A stretch of DNA of 64,000 nucleotides from Plasmodium coatneyi (lineage: Eukaryota > Apicomplexa > Aconoidasida > Haemosporida > Plasmodiidae), in the NCBI RefSeq assembly GCF_001680005.1, contig NC_033565.1, forward strand, positions 1,531,501 through 1,595,500, given 5' to 3'. Position numbers and translations under genes: made by a program. Position 1 is the first letter of the stretch; each line of letters begins with the position of its first letter. Below the pieces are notes generated by a model, which saw nothing but the letters and a program-made list of their open reading frames with translations, did not search any database and had not been told where the DNA came from. Positions 43,701 through 58,700 of this stretch are shown here, one piece after another.

Positions 43701-46700
43701 GCTTTGCTCGTATCAGTTATTTTATTGCTGGCCTCCTCTGCTTCCTTTTGCGCTACTTCTGCTACTTGTGCAGATATTTCTGCTTTTGTTTTCGCAGCTT
43801 CTGCTTTTGTTATTTCTGTTTGTATTAATGCTTCGTTCTTTACGCCCAGAGCTTCCTTTGATAACGTTACTGCATTATTTGCTTTTTCCTTAACGATTTC
43901 TTCTTTTTTTGGTATTTCTTCTGGATCCACCATAGCTTCTGTTATAGCAGATTCCGCTTCCTTTTCCGCTTCTGTAGCTATATCTGCTGCCGTAGTTGCA
44001 GTTTTCTTTGCTGCTTCTTTAGCCTCTGTGACATTAGGTCCACCTTCGTATTGTTCCGCTTCTGTTTTAGTCTTTAATGCAGTTTCCTTTGTTTCCTGTG
44101 CTTCTACCTTTGCATTTTCTGCTTTCACTACATGTGTTGCTACACTTGCCGCTTTAATCGCTAGTTCCTTTGCAATTTTTGCTGCATTCGCTACTTGTTG
44201 TGCTTTTAAGGATTTTTTTCTTGCAGTGGATAGCGAATCCTCTGATGGTATGTACTCTGCTGAACTTATTTCCCTTACTAATATTTCTGCTTTGTCTAAT
44301 TGTTCCTTTGCCTTTTGAGCTTCTATTTTTGCCTTTGTTTTTGCGTTATTAGCACTATTTGCCATTCCTGCAGTTTCCGCGACTTCCTTAGCCTTTATAG
44401 CTTCTTCTTTTGCTTTTTTTGCTTCCTCCTTCGCTACTTCTGCCTTTGCTACTGCAGCTGCTAATTCCGCCATTATTCTTTCTTCATTTGCACTTCCTTC
44501 TGCATGTATGGCCTTGGTACATTCTTCTTCTGCTCTTTCTACTGTTGTTGCATTTTTTACTTCCTCGGATGCGCTTCTTGCTTTCGCGGCATGTTTCCTT
44601 GCTCTGTCTAATGCTTCGTCTGCTCGCTTACTCGCTAATGTTGTCATATTTACAGCTTTGTTCGTATCAGTTATTTTATTGCTTGCCTCCTTTGCTTCCT
44701 TCTGTGCTGCTTCTGCTACTTGTGCAGATATTTCTGCTTTTGATCTTGAAGCTTCTGCTTTTGTTATTTCTGTTTCTATTAATGCTATATTCTTTAATTT
44801 TACAGCTTCGTTTGATAAGCTTACTGCTTTATTTGCTTTTTCCTTCACGATTTCTTCTTTTTTTGGTATTTCTTCTGGATCCACTATTGCTTCTGCTATA
44901 GCAGAATCTGCTTCCTTTTCTGCTTCTGTAGCTATATCAACTGCTGTAATCGCTCTGTTGATCGCTAGTTCTTTAGCTTCCGTAATACGAGGTCCGCCTT
45001 TGTATTTTTCAGCTTCCGCTTTTGCTTTTAGTGCAGCATCTTTCGATTTTTGTGCTTCTGCTTTTGCATTTTCAGCTTTCAATACGTGTTTTGCAACGCT
45101 TGCAGCATTTACTGCTAGATCCTTAGCAATTATTGCTGTATCCGCTGCTTGTTGTGATTTGAAGGATTTTTTCTTTGCATCCGATACTGAATCCTCCGTT
45201 ACGATGTACTCTGCAGAACTTACTTCCTTTGCTAATTTTTCTACTTTGTCTAGTTGTTCTTTTGCCTTTCGTGCTTCTACTATAGCCTTTGTCTTAGCGA
45301 TAATAGCACTATTTACCATTCCTACAGTTTCCGCTACTTCCTTTGCCTTGGCTGCTTCTTCATTTGCTTTTCTGGCTTCCTCCTTTGCTACCTGTGCCTT
45401 TGCTACCGCAGCTGCTAATTCTGCTATTATTCTTTCTTCATTCGCTCTGGCTTGAGCATGTATCGCCTTGGTGCACCCTTCTTTTACTTTCTGTAATGTT
45501 GCTGCATTTTTTATTTCTTCGCATGCGCTTTTTGCTTTAGAGGCATGTTTCCTTGCTCTGTCTAATGCTTCATCTGCTCGCTTGCTCGCTAATGTTGCTT
45601 TATGTAGATCCTTGTTTGTACCAATTATTTTACTGCTTGCCTCGTTTGCTTCCTTTTGTGCTGCTTCTGCTACTTGTACAGATACTTCTGCCTTTGCTCC
45701 TGCAGCTTCTGTTTTTGTTATTTCTGCTGCTCTCTGTGCATTTTGGGAAGCATCTATTGCTTTGATTGCTTCCGTTTTCGCTTCTTCAAGCGTATTCACT
45801 TCTTTTACCCTGTCTGCTGCAGCAATAGCTTTTTCTGCTTCACTTCTTACATTCCTTAGTTCTGCTTCCGCCACCTTTCCTGCGATTTCTACTACTTGTG
45901 ATGCTTCAGGCTCTTGTACTTTGGTAGTTAGCTCTTTCATTTTCTGTTCCTCTTTTTTTATATCCTCGAGTGCTTTATATACTTCTGCTTTTGCCGCTTC
46001 CGCTTTAGTTACTTCCGCTGCTATCTGCGCCTTTTGGGAAGCGTCTATTGCTTTAGTTGCTTCTGCTGTTGCTTTTTCTAGCGTACTTGCTATTTTTACC
46101 TTCTGTGCTGCAGTGTTTACTTTTTGTGCTTCACTTGCTACCTTCCATAGTTCTGCTTCTGCAACGCTTCGTGCCACATCTACTACTTCTGACGCTTCAG
46201 GTTCTTCTACTTTTGCAGCTAGCTCTTTTATTTTTTGCTCCTCTTTTTTTATCTCCTCCAGTGCTTTATATATTTCCGCTTTTGCAGCTTCTACTATTGT
46301 TATTTCTGTTTGTATTAATGCTTCATTCTTTACGTTCGTAGCTTCCTTTGTTAAGGTTACTGCATTGTTTGCTTTTTCCTTCACGATTTCTTCTTTTTTT
46401 GGTATTTCTTCTGGATCCACTATAGCTTCCGATATAGCAGAATCCGCTTCCTTTTCAGCTTCTGTAGCTATATCAACTGCCGTAATTGCACTTTTCTTTG
46501 CTGCTTCTTTAGCTTCTGTAACATTAGGTCCACCTTCGTATTGTTCCGCTTCTGTTTTAGTCTTTAATGCAGTTTCTCTTGTTTCCTGTGCTTCTACCTT
46601 TGCATTTTCTGCTTTCACTACATGTGTTGCTACACTTGCCGCTTTTATCGCTAGTTCCTTTGCAATTTTTGCTGCATTCGCTACTTGTTGTACTTTTAAG

Positions 46701-49700
46701 GATTTTTCTTTTGCACTGGATAGCGAGTCCTCTGATGGTATGTACTCTGCTGAATTTATTTCCTTTGCTAATATTTCTGCTTGATCTAATTGTTCCTTTG
46801 CCTTTTGAGCTTCTATTTTTGCCTTTGTTTTTGCGTTATTAGCACTATTTACCATTCCTGCAGTTTCCGCTTCGTCCTTAGCCTTTACAGCTTCTTCTTT
46901 TGCTTTTTTCGCTTCCTCTTTCGCTACTTCTGCTTTTGCTACTGCAGCTGCTAATTCTGCCATTATTCTTTCTTCATTTGCACTTCCTTCTGCATGTATG
47001 GCCTTGCAACATTCTTCTTCCGCTTCTTCTACTGTTGTTGCATTCTTTACTTCCTCGGATGCGCTTCTTGCTTTCGCGGCCTGTTTCCTCGCTCTGTCTA
47101 ATGCTTCGTCTGCTCGCTTACTCGCTAATGTTGTCATATTTACAGCTTTGTTCGTATCAGTTATTTTATTGCTTGCCTCCTTTGCTTCCTTCTGTGCTGC
47201 TTCTGCTACTTGTGCAGATATTTCTCCTTTTGCTTTTAATAGTTCTGCTTTTGCTATTTGTGCCGATTTTTGTGCTTTTTTCGAAGCATCTATTGCTTTG
47301 ATGGCTTCTGCTTTCGCTTGTTCCAGTGTATATGCTCTTTTTGCCTTCTCTGCTGCAGCGTTTGCTTTCTCTGCTTCACCTGTTACTTTTTTTAGTTCAG
47401 CTTCCGCTACCTGTCCTGCCACATGAACTACTTTTGATGCTTCAGGGTCTTCTACTTTTTTTGCTAGTTCCTTTATTTTTCGTTCCTCCTTTTTTACATC
47501 GTCCAGCGCTTTATATGCTTCTGCTTTTGCTGCTTCCGCTTTCGTTATTTCCGCTAACTTTTGTGCTTTTTCAGAAGCATCTATTGCTTTGTTTACTTCT
47601 GCTTTCACTTGTTCTAGTGTATTTGCATTTTTTGCCTTTTCTGCTGCAGCGTTTGCTTTTTCTGCTTCACTTGTTACATTCCTTAGTTCTCCTTGGGCTA
47701 CCTTTCCTGCCATATCAAGTATTTTTGATGCTCTCGGTTCTTCAACTTTTGTAGCTAGCTCTTTTATTTTTTGTTGCTCTTTTTCTATATCCTCGAGTGC
47801 TTTATGTGCTTCGCTTTTTGCTGCTTCCGCTTTTGTTATTTCTGTTTCTATTAATGCGACATTCTTTACTTCCACAGCCTCCTTTGATAAGCTTACTGCA
47901 CTATTTGCTTTTTCCTTCACGATTTCTTCTTTTTTTGGTATTTCTTCTGGATCCACTATAGCTTCTGTTATAGCATAGTCCGCTTCCTTTTCCGCTTCTG
48001 TAGCTATATCAACTGCTGTAATCGCTCTTTTCATCGCTGCTTCCTTAGCTTCTTTAACACTAGGTCCACCTTTGTATTTTTCAGCTTCCTCTTTTGCTTT
48101 TAGTGCATCATCCTTCGATTTTTGTGCTTCTGCTTTTGCCTTTTCAGCTTTCAATACGTGCGCTGCAACGCTTGCAGCCTTTACCGCTAGATCCTTAGCA
48201 ATTATTGCTGTATCCGCTGCTTGTTGTGCTTCTAAAGATTTTTGTTTTGCCTCGTGAACGGAATCCTCTGTTATTATGTACTCTGCAGAACTTACTTCCT
48301 TTGCTAGTGTTTCAGCCTTGTCTAATTGTTCGATGGCCCTTTCAGCTTCAATTTTTGCCTTTGCTTTTGCGTTAATAGCATTACTTGCCATTCCCACAGT
48401 TTCCGCCACGTCCTTAGCCTTCACTGCTTCTTCTTTTGCTTTTCTTGCTTCCTCCTTTGCTACTTCCGCCTTTGCTACCGCAGCTGCTAGTTCTGCCATT
48501 ATTCGTTCTTCATTCGCACTTGCCTCTCCATGTATGGCCTTGGTACATTCTTCCTTTGCATCTTGTACTGTCGTTGCATTCTTTACTTCTTCGGATGCGG
48601 TTCTTGCTTCAGCGGCATGTTTCCTTGCTCTGTCTAATGCTTCATCTGCTCGCTTGCTAGCTAATGTTGCTTTATGTAGATCTTTGTTTGTGCCAATTAT
48701 TTTACTGCTTGCCTCCTTTGCTTCTTTTTGCGCTACTCCTGCTACTTGTACAGATAGTTCTGCCTTTGCTCTTGCAGCCTCTGCTTTTGTTATTTCAGCT
48801 GATTTTTGTGCTTTTTGGGAAGCATCTATTGCTTTGATTGCTTCCGATTTAGCATCTTCCAGCTTATTTGCTTTTTTTGCTTTTTCTACTGCAATATTCG
48901 CTGTTTCTGCTTCAGTTGTTACATTCCTTAATTCTGCTTCTGCAATACTTCCTGCCATTTTTATTATTTCTAATGCTTCCGCTTCTTCTATTTTTGCAGC
49001 GAGCTCTTTTATTTTTTGCTCCTCTTTTTTTATATCTTCCAGGGCTTTATATACTTCTGCTTTTGCAGCTTCTGCTATTGTTCTTTCTGTTTGTATTAAT
49101 GCTTCATTCTTTACGTTCGTAGCTTCCGTTGTTAAGGTTACTGCATTATTTGCTTTTTCCTTCACGATTTCTTCTTTTTTTGGTATTTCTTCTGGATCCA
49201 CTATTGCTTCTTTTATAGCAAACTCCGCTTCCTTCTTAGCTTCTGTAGCTATATCAACTGCTGTAGTTGCAGTTTTCTTTGCTGCTTCTTTAGCTTCGGT
49301 GACATTTGGTCCACCTTCGTATTGTTCCGCTTGTGTTTTAGTCTTTAATGCAGTTTCTTTTGTTTCCTGTGCTTCTTCCTTTGCATTTTCTGCTTTCACC
49401 ACATGTGTTGCTACACTTGCCGCTTTTATCGCTAGTTCCTTTGCAGTGTTTGCTGCATTCGCTACTTGTTGTGCTTTTAAGGCTTTCTTTTTTGCACTGG
49501 ATAGCGAATCCTCTGATGGTATGTACTCTGCTGAACTTATTTCCTTCGCTAATTTTTCTGCTCTGTCTAATTGTTCCTTTGCCCTTTCAGCTTCTATTTT
49601 TGCCTTTGTTTTTGCGTTATTAGCACTATTTGCCATTCCTACCGCTTCCGCTTCCTCCTTAGCCTTTAGTGCTTCTTCTTTTGCTCTCTTCGCTTCCTCT

Positions 49701-52700
49701 TTTGCTACTTCTGCCTTGGCTACCGCAGCTGCTAATTCTGCCATTATTCTTTCTTCATTCGCACTTGCTTCTGCATGTATCGCCTTGGTACATTCTTCTT
49801 TTGCTTTTTGAACTGTCGTCGCTTTTTTTGTTTCTTCTGCTATGTTTATTGCTGTGGCAGCATGTTTTTTTGCTCTGTCTAATGCTTCATCTGCTCGCTT
49901 ACTAGCTAATGTTGCCATGCTTACAGCTCTGTTTGTACCAATTATTTTATTGCTGGCCTCCCCTGCTTCCTTTTGAGCTACCTCCGCTACTTGTGCAGAT
50001 ATTTCTGCTTTTGTTTTTGCAGCTTCTGCTTTTGTTATTTCTGTTCGTATTAATGCTACATTCCTTAATTTCACAGCTTCATCTGATAGGGTTACTGCAT
50101 TATTTGCTTTTTCCTTCACGATTTTTTCTTTTTTTGGTATTTCTTCTGGATCCACCATAGCTTCTGTTATAGCAGATTCCGCTTCTCTTTTAGCTTCCGT
50201 AGCTATATCAACTGCCGTGGTCGCCGTTCTCTTGGCTGCTTCTTTAGCTTCTGTGACATTATGTCCACCTTCGTACTGTTCCGCTTCTGTTTTAGTCTTT
50301 AATGCAGTTTCCTTTGTTTCCTGTGCTTCTACCTTTGCATTTTCTGCTTTCACTACATGTGTTGCTACACTTGCCGCTTTTATCGCCAGTTCCTTTGCAA
50401 TTTTTGCTGCATGCGCTACTTGTTGTACTTCTAGTGCTTTTTGTTTTGCTTCGTGCACTGAATCCTCCGTTACTATGTACTCTGCTGAACTTATTTCCTT
50501 TGCTAATTTTTCTGCTTTGTCTAGTTCTTCGCTTGCCTTTTCAGCTTCTATTTTTGCCTTTGCTTTTGCATTTTTAGCACTATTTGTCATTCCTACAGTT
50601 TCCGCTACTTCCTTTGCCTTGGCTGCTTCTTCATTTGCTTTTCTGGCTTCCTCTTTTGCTACTTCTGCCTTTGCTACTGCAGCTGCTAATTCTGCTATTA
50701 TTCTTTCTTCATTCGCGCTGGCTTCAGCATGTATGGCCTTGGTACATTCTTCCTTTGCATCTTGTACTGTCGTTGCATTCTTTACTTCTTCGGATGCGGT
50801 TCTTGCTTCAGCGGCATGTTTCCTTGCTCTGTCTAATGCTTCGTCTGCTCGTTTACTAGCTAATGTCGCTTTATGTAGATCTTTGTTTGTACTAATTATT
50901 TTAGTGCTTACCTCTTTTGCTTCCTTCTGTGCTACTTCTGCTACTTGTGCGGATATTTCTGCTTTTGCTCTTGCAGCCTCTGCTTTTGTTATTTCAGCTG
51001 ATTTTTGTGCTCTTTGGGAAGCATCTCTTGCTTTTATTGCTTGTGCTTTCGCTTTATCTAGCGTATCTGCTTTTTTTGCCTTCTCTGATGCAACGTTTGT
51101 TTTTTCTGCTTCAGTTGCTACTTTCCACAGTTCTGCTTCTGCAACTCTTCCTGCCGCTTCTATTACTTTTAACGCTTCAGGTTGCTCTATTCTTTTCGCT
51201 AGCTCTTTTAATTTTTGCTCCTCTTTTTTTACATCCTCAAGTGCTTTATATACTTCTGCTTTTGCAGCTTCTGCTTTTGTTATTTCTGTTTGTATTAATG
51301 CTTCGTTCTTTACGCCCAGAGCTTCCTTTGATAACGTTACTGCACTATTTGCTTTTTCCTTCACGATTTCTTCTTTTTTTGGTATTTCTTCTGGATCCAC
51401 TATAGCTTCTTTTATAGCAAACTCCGCTTCCTTTTCAGCTTCTGTAGCTATATCAACTGCCGTAGTTGCACTTTTCTTTGCTGCTTCTTTAGCTTCTGTA
51501 ACATTAAGTCCACCTTCGTATATTTCCGCTTCTGTTTTAGTCTTTAATGCAGTTTCTTTTGTTTCCTGTGCCTCTAGCTTTGCGTCCTCTGCCTTCAATA
51601 CGTGTGTTGCAACGCTTGCAGCTTTTAGCGCCAGTTCCTTTGCAATTTTTGCTGCATTCGCTACTTGTTGTACTTCTAGTGCTTTTTGTTTTGCCTCGTC
51701 CACTGAATCCTCTATTGGTATGTACTCTGCTGAACATACTTCCTTCGCTAATTTTTCAGCTTTGTGTAGTTCCTCGCTTGCCTTTTCAGCTTCTATTTTT
51801 GCCTTTGCTTTTGCATTATTAGCACTATTTGTCATTCCTACCGATTCCGCAACTTCCTTAGCCTTTACAGCTTCTTCTTTTGCTTTTTTTGCTTCCTCTT
51901 TTGCTACTTCTGCCATTGTTACTGCGGCTGCCAATTCTGCCATTATTCTTTCTTCATTCGCGCTGGCTTCAGCATGTATGGCCTTGGTACATTCTTCTTC
52001 TGCTTTTTGTACTGTTGTTGCATTTCTTACTTCTTCGGATGCGCTTTTCGCCTTAGCTGCATGTTTTTTTGCTCTGTCTAATGCTTCGTCTGCTCGTTTA
52101 CTTGCTAATGTTGCCATATTTACAGCCTTGTTCGTATCAGTTATTTTATTGTTTAGCTCATATGCTTCCTTTTGTGCTGCTTCTGCTACTTGTGCAGATA
52201 TTTCTGCTTTTGATCTTGAAGCTTCTGCTTTTGTTATTTCTGTTTCTATTAATGCTATATTCTTTAATTTCACAGCTTCGTTTGATAAGTTTACTGCTTT
52301 ATTTGCTTTTTCCTTCACGATTTCTTCTTTTTTTGGTATTTCTTCTGGATCCACTATAGCTTCCCTTATAGCAGAATCCGCTTCCCTTTCCGCTTCTGTA
52401 GCTATATCAACTGCTGTAATAGCTCTCATTATTGCTGCTTCTTTAGCTTCTGTAACATTAGGTCCACCTTTGTACCTTTCAACTTCCGTTCTTGCTTTTA
52501 GTGCAGCATCTTTTGCTTTTTGCGCCTCTAGTTTTGCATTTTCTGCCTCTAGTAGATATTTTGCTACAGTTGCTGCTTTTAGGGCTAAATCCTTTGCACT
52601 TCCTGCTGCATTATGTACTTGTTCTGCTTCTACTGCTTTTTGTTTTGCCTGGCGCACTGAATCCTCTGTTAGTATGCACTCTGCAGAACTTACTTCCTTT

Positions 52701-55700
52701 GTTAATGTTTCTACTTTCTGTAATTGTTGTCTTGCCTTCTGTGCTTCTTCTTTTGCTTTTTTCTTTGCATTTTCAGCACCATTTGTTAATCCTACAGCTG
52801 CTGCCTGTTGCTCAGCCTCTTCTGCTTCTTCTAATTTTTTTTTCGCTTGCTCCTTTGCTACTTCTGCTTTTGCTACAGCAGCTGCTAATTCTGCCATTAT
52901 TCTATCTTCATTGGCGCTGGCCTCTGCATGTATGGCCTTGGTACATTCTTCTATTGCTCTTTGTACTGTTGCTGCATTTTTTACTTCTTCGGATGCTCTT
53001 TTTGCTTTAGCGGCATGTTTTTTTGCTCGGTCTAATGCTTCGTCCGCTCGTTTACTTGCTAATACTGCCTTACTTAGATCTATGTTTGTACCAATTATAT
53101 TACTGCTTGCCCCTTTTGCTTCTTTTTGTGCTACTTCTGCTATTTGTGCGGATATTTCTGCTTTTGCTCTTGAAGCTTCTGCTTTTGTTATTTCAGCTGA
53201 TTTTTGTGCTTTTTGGGATGCATCTATTGCTTTGTTTACTTCTGCTTTCGCTTTTTCTAGGGTATTTGCTTTTTTTGCTTTATCTACAGCAATATTTGCT
53301 TTTTCTGCCTCAGATCTTACTTTTCTGAGTTCTTCTTCTGCTACCTGTCCTGCTACATCTACTAGTGATGCTTGCGGTTCTTCTACTTTTGTAGTTAGCT
53401 CTTTTATTTTTTGGTCCTCTTTTCTTACATCCTCCAGTGCTTTATATACTTCTGCTCTTGCAGCTTCTGCTATTGTTATTTCTGTTTGTATTAATGCTTC
53501 ATTCTTTACGTTCGTAGCTTCCTTTGATAACGTTACTGCATTATTTGCTTTTTGCTTCACGATTTCTTCTTTTTTTGGTATTTCTTCTGGATCCACTATA
53601 GCTTCTGTTATAGCAGAATCCGCTTCCTTTTCTGCTTCTGCAGCTATATCAACTGCTGTAATGGCTGTTTTCATCGCTGTTTCTTTAGCACCCGTAACAC
53701 TAGGTCCACCTTCGTATTGTTCCGCTTCTGCTTTAGTGTTTAATGCAGCTCCTTTTGCTTTTTGTGCTTCTGCTTTTGCTTTTTCTGCTCTTATTACATA
53801 TTTTGCTACTCTTGCTGCTTTTACCGCTAAATTTTTTGCATTCCTTGCAGAATTCGCTACTTGTTGCGCTTTTAAGGATTTTTTCTTTGCATCCGATACT
53901 GAATCCTCCGTTACTAAGTTCTCAGCTGCACTTATTTCCTTTGCTAATTTTTCTGCTTTGTCTAATTGTTCTTTTGCCTTTTCAGCTTCTATTTTTGCCT
54001 TTGCTTTGGCGTTATTAGCACTATTTGCCATTCCTGCCGTCTCCGCTTCGTCCTTAGCCTTTACAGCTTCTTCCTTTGCTCTCTTGGCTTCCTCTTTTGC
54101 TACTTCTGCCTTTGCTACTGCAGCTGCTAATTCTGCCATTATTCTTTCTTCATTCGCACTTGCTTCTGCATGTATGGCCTTGGTACATTCTTCTATTGCT
54201 TTTTGTACTGTTGTTGCATTTTTTACTTCCTCGGATGCGCTTTGTGCTTCAGCGGCATGTTTTCTTGCTCTGTCTAATGCTTCGTCTGCTCGCTTACTAG
54301 CTAATGTTGCTTTATGTAGGTCTTTCTTTCTACCTGCTATTTTATTGGACGCCTCCTTTGCTTCCTTTTGTGCTACTTCTGCTTGTTGTGTAGATATTTC
54401 TGCCTTTGCTCTTGCAGCTTCTGCTTTTGTTATTTCTGTCTCTATTAATGCTTCATTCATTACTTTCACAGCTTCCTTTGATAAGGTTACTGCATTATTT
54501 GCTCTTTCCTTCAGGATTTCTTCTTTTTTTGGTATTTCTTCTGGATCCACTATAGCTTCCGATATAGCAGAATCCGCTTCCCTTTCCGCTTCTGTAGCTA
54601 TATCAACTGCTGTAATAGCTCTCATTATTGCTGCTTCTTTAGCTTCTGTAACATTAGGTCCACCATCGTATCCTTGAGCTTCCTCTTTTGCCTTTAGCGC
54701 AGCATCTATCGCTTTTTGTGCATCTGCTTTTGCTTTTTCTGCTTTTATTACATATTTTGCTACATTAGCTGCTTTTAGGGCTAAATTGCTTGCACTTCTT
54801 GCCGCATTCGCTACGTGTTGTGCTTTTAAGGATTTTTTTTTTGCATCCGATACTGAATCCTCCGTTACTATGTACTCTGCTGAACTTACTTCCTTCGCTA
54901 ATTTCTCTGCTCTGTCGAATTGTTCCTTCGCCCTTTCCGCTTCTATTTTTGCCTTTGTTTTTGCGTTATTAGCACTATTTGCCATTCCTACAGTTTCAGC
55001 TAATTCTTTAGCTTTTTCTGCTTCTTCCATTGCTTCCTTTGCTTCCTCCTTTGCTACTTCTGCTTTTGTTACAGCTGCTGCTAATTCTGCCATGATTCTA
55101 TCTTCATTGGCGCTGGCTTTAGCATGCTTAGCCTTGGCACATCCTTCCTTTGCTTCTTGTACTGTTGTTGCATTTTTTACTTCTTCGGATACTCTTTTCG
55201 CTTTAGCGGCATGTTTTCTTGCTCTGTCTAATGCTTCGTCTGCTCGCTTACTAGCTAATGTTGCTTTATGTAGGTCTTTTCTTCTACCTGCTATTTTATT
55301 GGACGCCTCCTTCGCTTCCTTTTGTGCTGCTTCTGCTACTTGTGCAGATATTTCTGCTTTTGTTCTTGCAGCTTCTGCTCTTGTTATTTCTGTTTGTATT
55401 AATGCTTCAGTCCTTACGCCCAGAGCTTCCTTTGATAACGATACTGCATTATTTGCTTTTTCCTTCACGATTTTTTCCTTTCTTGGTATTTCTTCTGGAT
55501 CCACTATAGCTTCCGTTATAGCAGATTCAGCTTCCTTTTTAGCTTCCGTAGCTATATTAAATGCCGTAGTCGCTGTTCTCTTTGCTGCTTCTTTAGCTTG
55601 TGTAACATTATGTCCCCCTTTGTATTTGTCAGCTTCTGCTTTAGTCTTTAACGCAGTTTCTCTTGTTTCCTGTGCTTCTACCTTTGCATTTTCTGCTTTC

Positions 55701-58700
55701 ACTACATGTGTTGCTACACTTGCCGCTTTTATCGCTAGTTCTTTTGCAACTTTTGCTGCATTCGCTACTTGTTGTGCTTTTAAGGATTTTTTTCTTGCAC
55801 TGGATAGTGACTCCTCTGATGGTATGTACTCCGCAGAACTTACTTCCTTTGCTAATATTTCTGCTTTGTCTAATTGTTCCTTTGCCCTTTCAGCTTCTAT
55901 TTTCGCTTTTGCTTTTGCGTTATTAGCACTATTTGCCATTCCTACCGCTTCGGCTTCGTTCTTAGCCTTTACGGCTTCTTCTTTTGCTTTTTTTGCTTCC
56001 TCCTTCGCTACTTCTGTCTTTGCTACTGCAGCTGCTAGTTCTGCCATTATTCTTTCTTCATTCGCGCTTGCTTCTGCATGTATCGCCTTAGTACATTCTT
56101 CTTCTGCTTTTTGCACTGTTGTTGCATTTTTTGTTCTTTCTGCTGTGCTTGTTGCTCTGGCAGCATGGTTCTTTGCTCTGAGTGATGCCTCATCTGCTCG
56201 TTTACTAGCTAAGGTTGCCATGCTTACAGCCTTCATTGTACCAATTATTTTATTGCTGGCTTCCTCTGCTTCCTTTTGTGCTGCTTCTGCTACTTGTGCA
56301 GATATTTCTGCTTTTGTTTTTGCAGCTTCTGCTTTTGTTATTTCTGTTTCTATTAATGCTACATTCTTTAATTTCACAGCTTCGTCTGATAAGGTTACTG
56401 CTTTATTTGCTTTTTCCTTCACGACTTCTTCTTTTTTAGGTATTTCTTCTGGATCCACTATAGCTTCCCTTATAGCAGATTCCGCTTCCTTTTCCGCTTT
56501 TGTAGCTATATCAGCTGCTGTAATCGCTGTTTTCATCGCTATTTCTTTAGCTTCTATAACATTAGGTCCGCCCTTGTATCCTTCAGCTTCAGTTCTTGCT
56601 TTTAGTGCAGCATCTTTTGATTTTTGTGCATCTGCTTTTGCTTTTTCTGCTTTTATTACATATGTTGCCACACTTGCTGCTTTTAGCGCTAGATCCCTTG
56701 CAATTTTTGCTGCATCCGCTACTTGTCGTGATTTTAAGGATTTCTTCTTTGCATCCGATACTGAATCGTCCGTTACTAAGTACTCTGCAGAACTTACTTC
56801 CTTTGCTAATTTTTCTGCTTTGTCTAGTTGTTCTTTTGCATTTCGCGCTTCTACTATAGCCTTGGTCTTAGCGCTAATGGCACTATTTGCGATTCCTACA
56901 GTTTCCGCTACTTCCTTAGCCTTTGCTGCTTCTTCATTTGCTTTTCTTGCTTCCTCTTTCGCTACTTCTGCCTTTGATACGGCAGCTGCTAATTCTGCCA
57001 TTATTCTATCTTCATTGGCGCTGGCCTCTGCATGTATGGCTTTGGTACATTCTTCTATTGCTTTTTGTACTGTCGTTGCATTTTTTACTTCTTCGGATGC
57101 GCTTTTTGCTTTAGCGGCATGTTTCCTTGCTCTGTCTAATGCTTCGTCTGCTCGCTTACTGGCTAATGTTGCTTTCTGTAGATCTATGTTTGTACCAATT
57201 ATTTTGCTGATGGCTTGCTTTGCTTCTTTTTGTGCTGCTTTTGCTAATTGTGCAGATATTTCTGCTTTTGCTCTCGCAGCTTCTGCTTTTGTTATTTCCG
57301 CTGCTGTGCGAGCTTTTTGAGAAGCATCTATTGCCTTGTTCACTTCTGCTTTCGCTTTTTCTAGGGTATTTGCTTTTTTTGCTTTATCTACAGCTATATT
57401 TGCTTTTTCTGCTTCACTTCTTACATTCCTTAGTTCTCCTTCGGCCACCTTTCCTGCCGTCTGTACTACTTCTGATGCTTCGGGTTCTTCTACCTTTGTA
57501 GCGAGCTCTTTTATTTTTTGTTGCTCTTTTCTTACATCCTCCAGTGCTTTATATACTTCTGCTCTTGCAGCTTCTCCTTTTGTTATTTCTGCCGCTTTTT
57601 GTGCTTCTATAGAAGCGTCTATGGCTTTGGATGCCTCTGCTTTCGCTTTTTCTAGCTTACTTGCTTTTTTTGCCTTCTCTGCTGCAGCGTGTGCTTTTTC
57701 TGCCTCACTTGCTACTTTCCAGAGTTCCGCTTCCGCTACTTTTCCCGCTATTTCTACTACTTCTGAAGCTTCACGTTCTTCTACTTGTGTAGCTAGCTCT
57801 TTTATTTTTAGCTCCTCTTTTCTTACATCCTCGAGTGCTCTATATACGTCTGCTTTTGCTGCTTCCGCTTTCGTTATTTCCGCTGCTGTCTGAGCTTTTT
57901 GGGAAGCATATATTGCTTTGATTGCTTCCGTTTTCGCTTCTTCTAGCGTATTTGCTTCTTTTGCACTGTCTGCTGCAGCATTCGCTTTTTCTGCTTCAGT
58001 TACTACTTTTCTGAGTTCCGCTTCCGCTACCTGTCCTGCCAAATCAACTACTTTTGATGCTTCAGGTTCTTCTACTTTTGTAGCTAGCTCCTTTATTTTT
58101 TGTTCCTCTTTTCTTACCTCCTCCAGTGCTTTATATACTTCTACTTTTGCAGCTTCTGCTTTTGTTATTTCTGCTGCTGTCTGTGCTTTTTGAGAAGCAT
58201 CTATAGCTTTAATTGCTTCAGCTTTTGCTTCTTCTGGCGTACCTGCTTCCTTTGCACTATCTGCTGCAGCTTTTGCTTTTTCTGCTTCAGTTTTTACTTT
58301 TGTGATTTCCGCTTCTGCTACATGTCTTGCCACATCTACAATTTTTGATGCTTCCGGGTCTTCTACTTTTGTAGCTAGGTCTTTTATTTTTTGTTCTTCT
58401 TTTTTTATGTTCTCTAGTGCTTCATATACTTCTGCTTTTGCGGCTTCTGCTTTTGTTATTTCCGCTGCCGACTGAGCCTTTTGAGAAGCATCTATTGCTT
58501 TGTTTACTTGTTCCTTCGCTTCTTCTACTGTATGCGCTCTTTTTACTTTATCTACTGCAGCATTCGCTATTTCTGCTTCAGTTACTACTTTTCTCAGTTC
58601 TGCTTCTGCTACCTGTCCTGCATCTTCTACTACATCTGATGCTTCCGGTTCTTTTACCCTTGTCGCCAACTCTTTTATTTTTTGTTCCTCTTTTCTTACA

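Noticed and set aside
41430..54677. Long plus-strand open frames (962 and 1486 codons) as real genes
   Set aside because: They are Ser/Ala/Phe or Leu-rich mirror images of the Ala/Glu/Lys repeats on the minus strand, lack signal peptide or start context, and break wherever the sense strand uses Leu TTA or Ser TCA.
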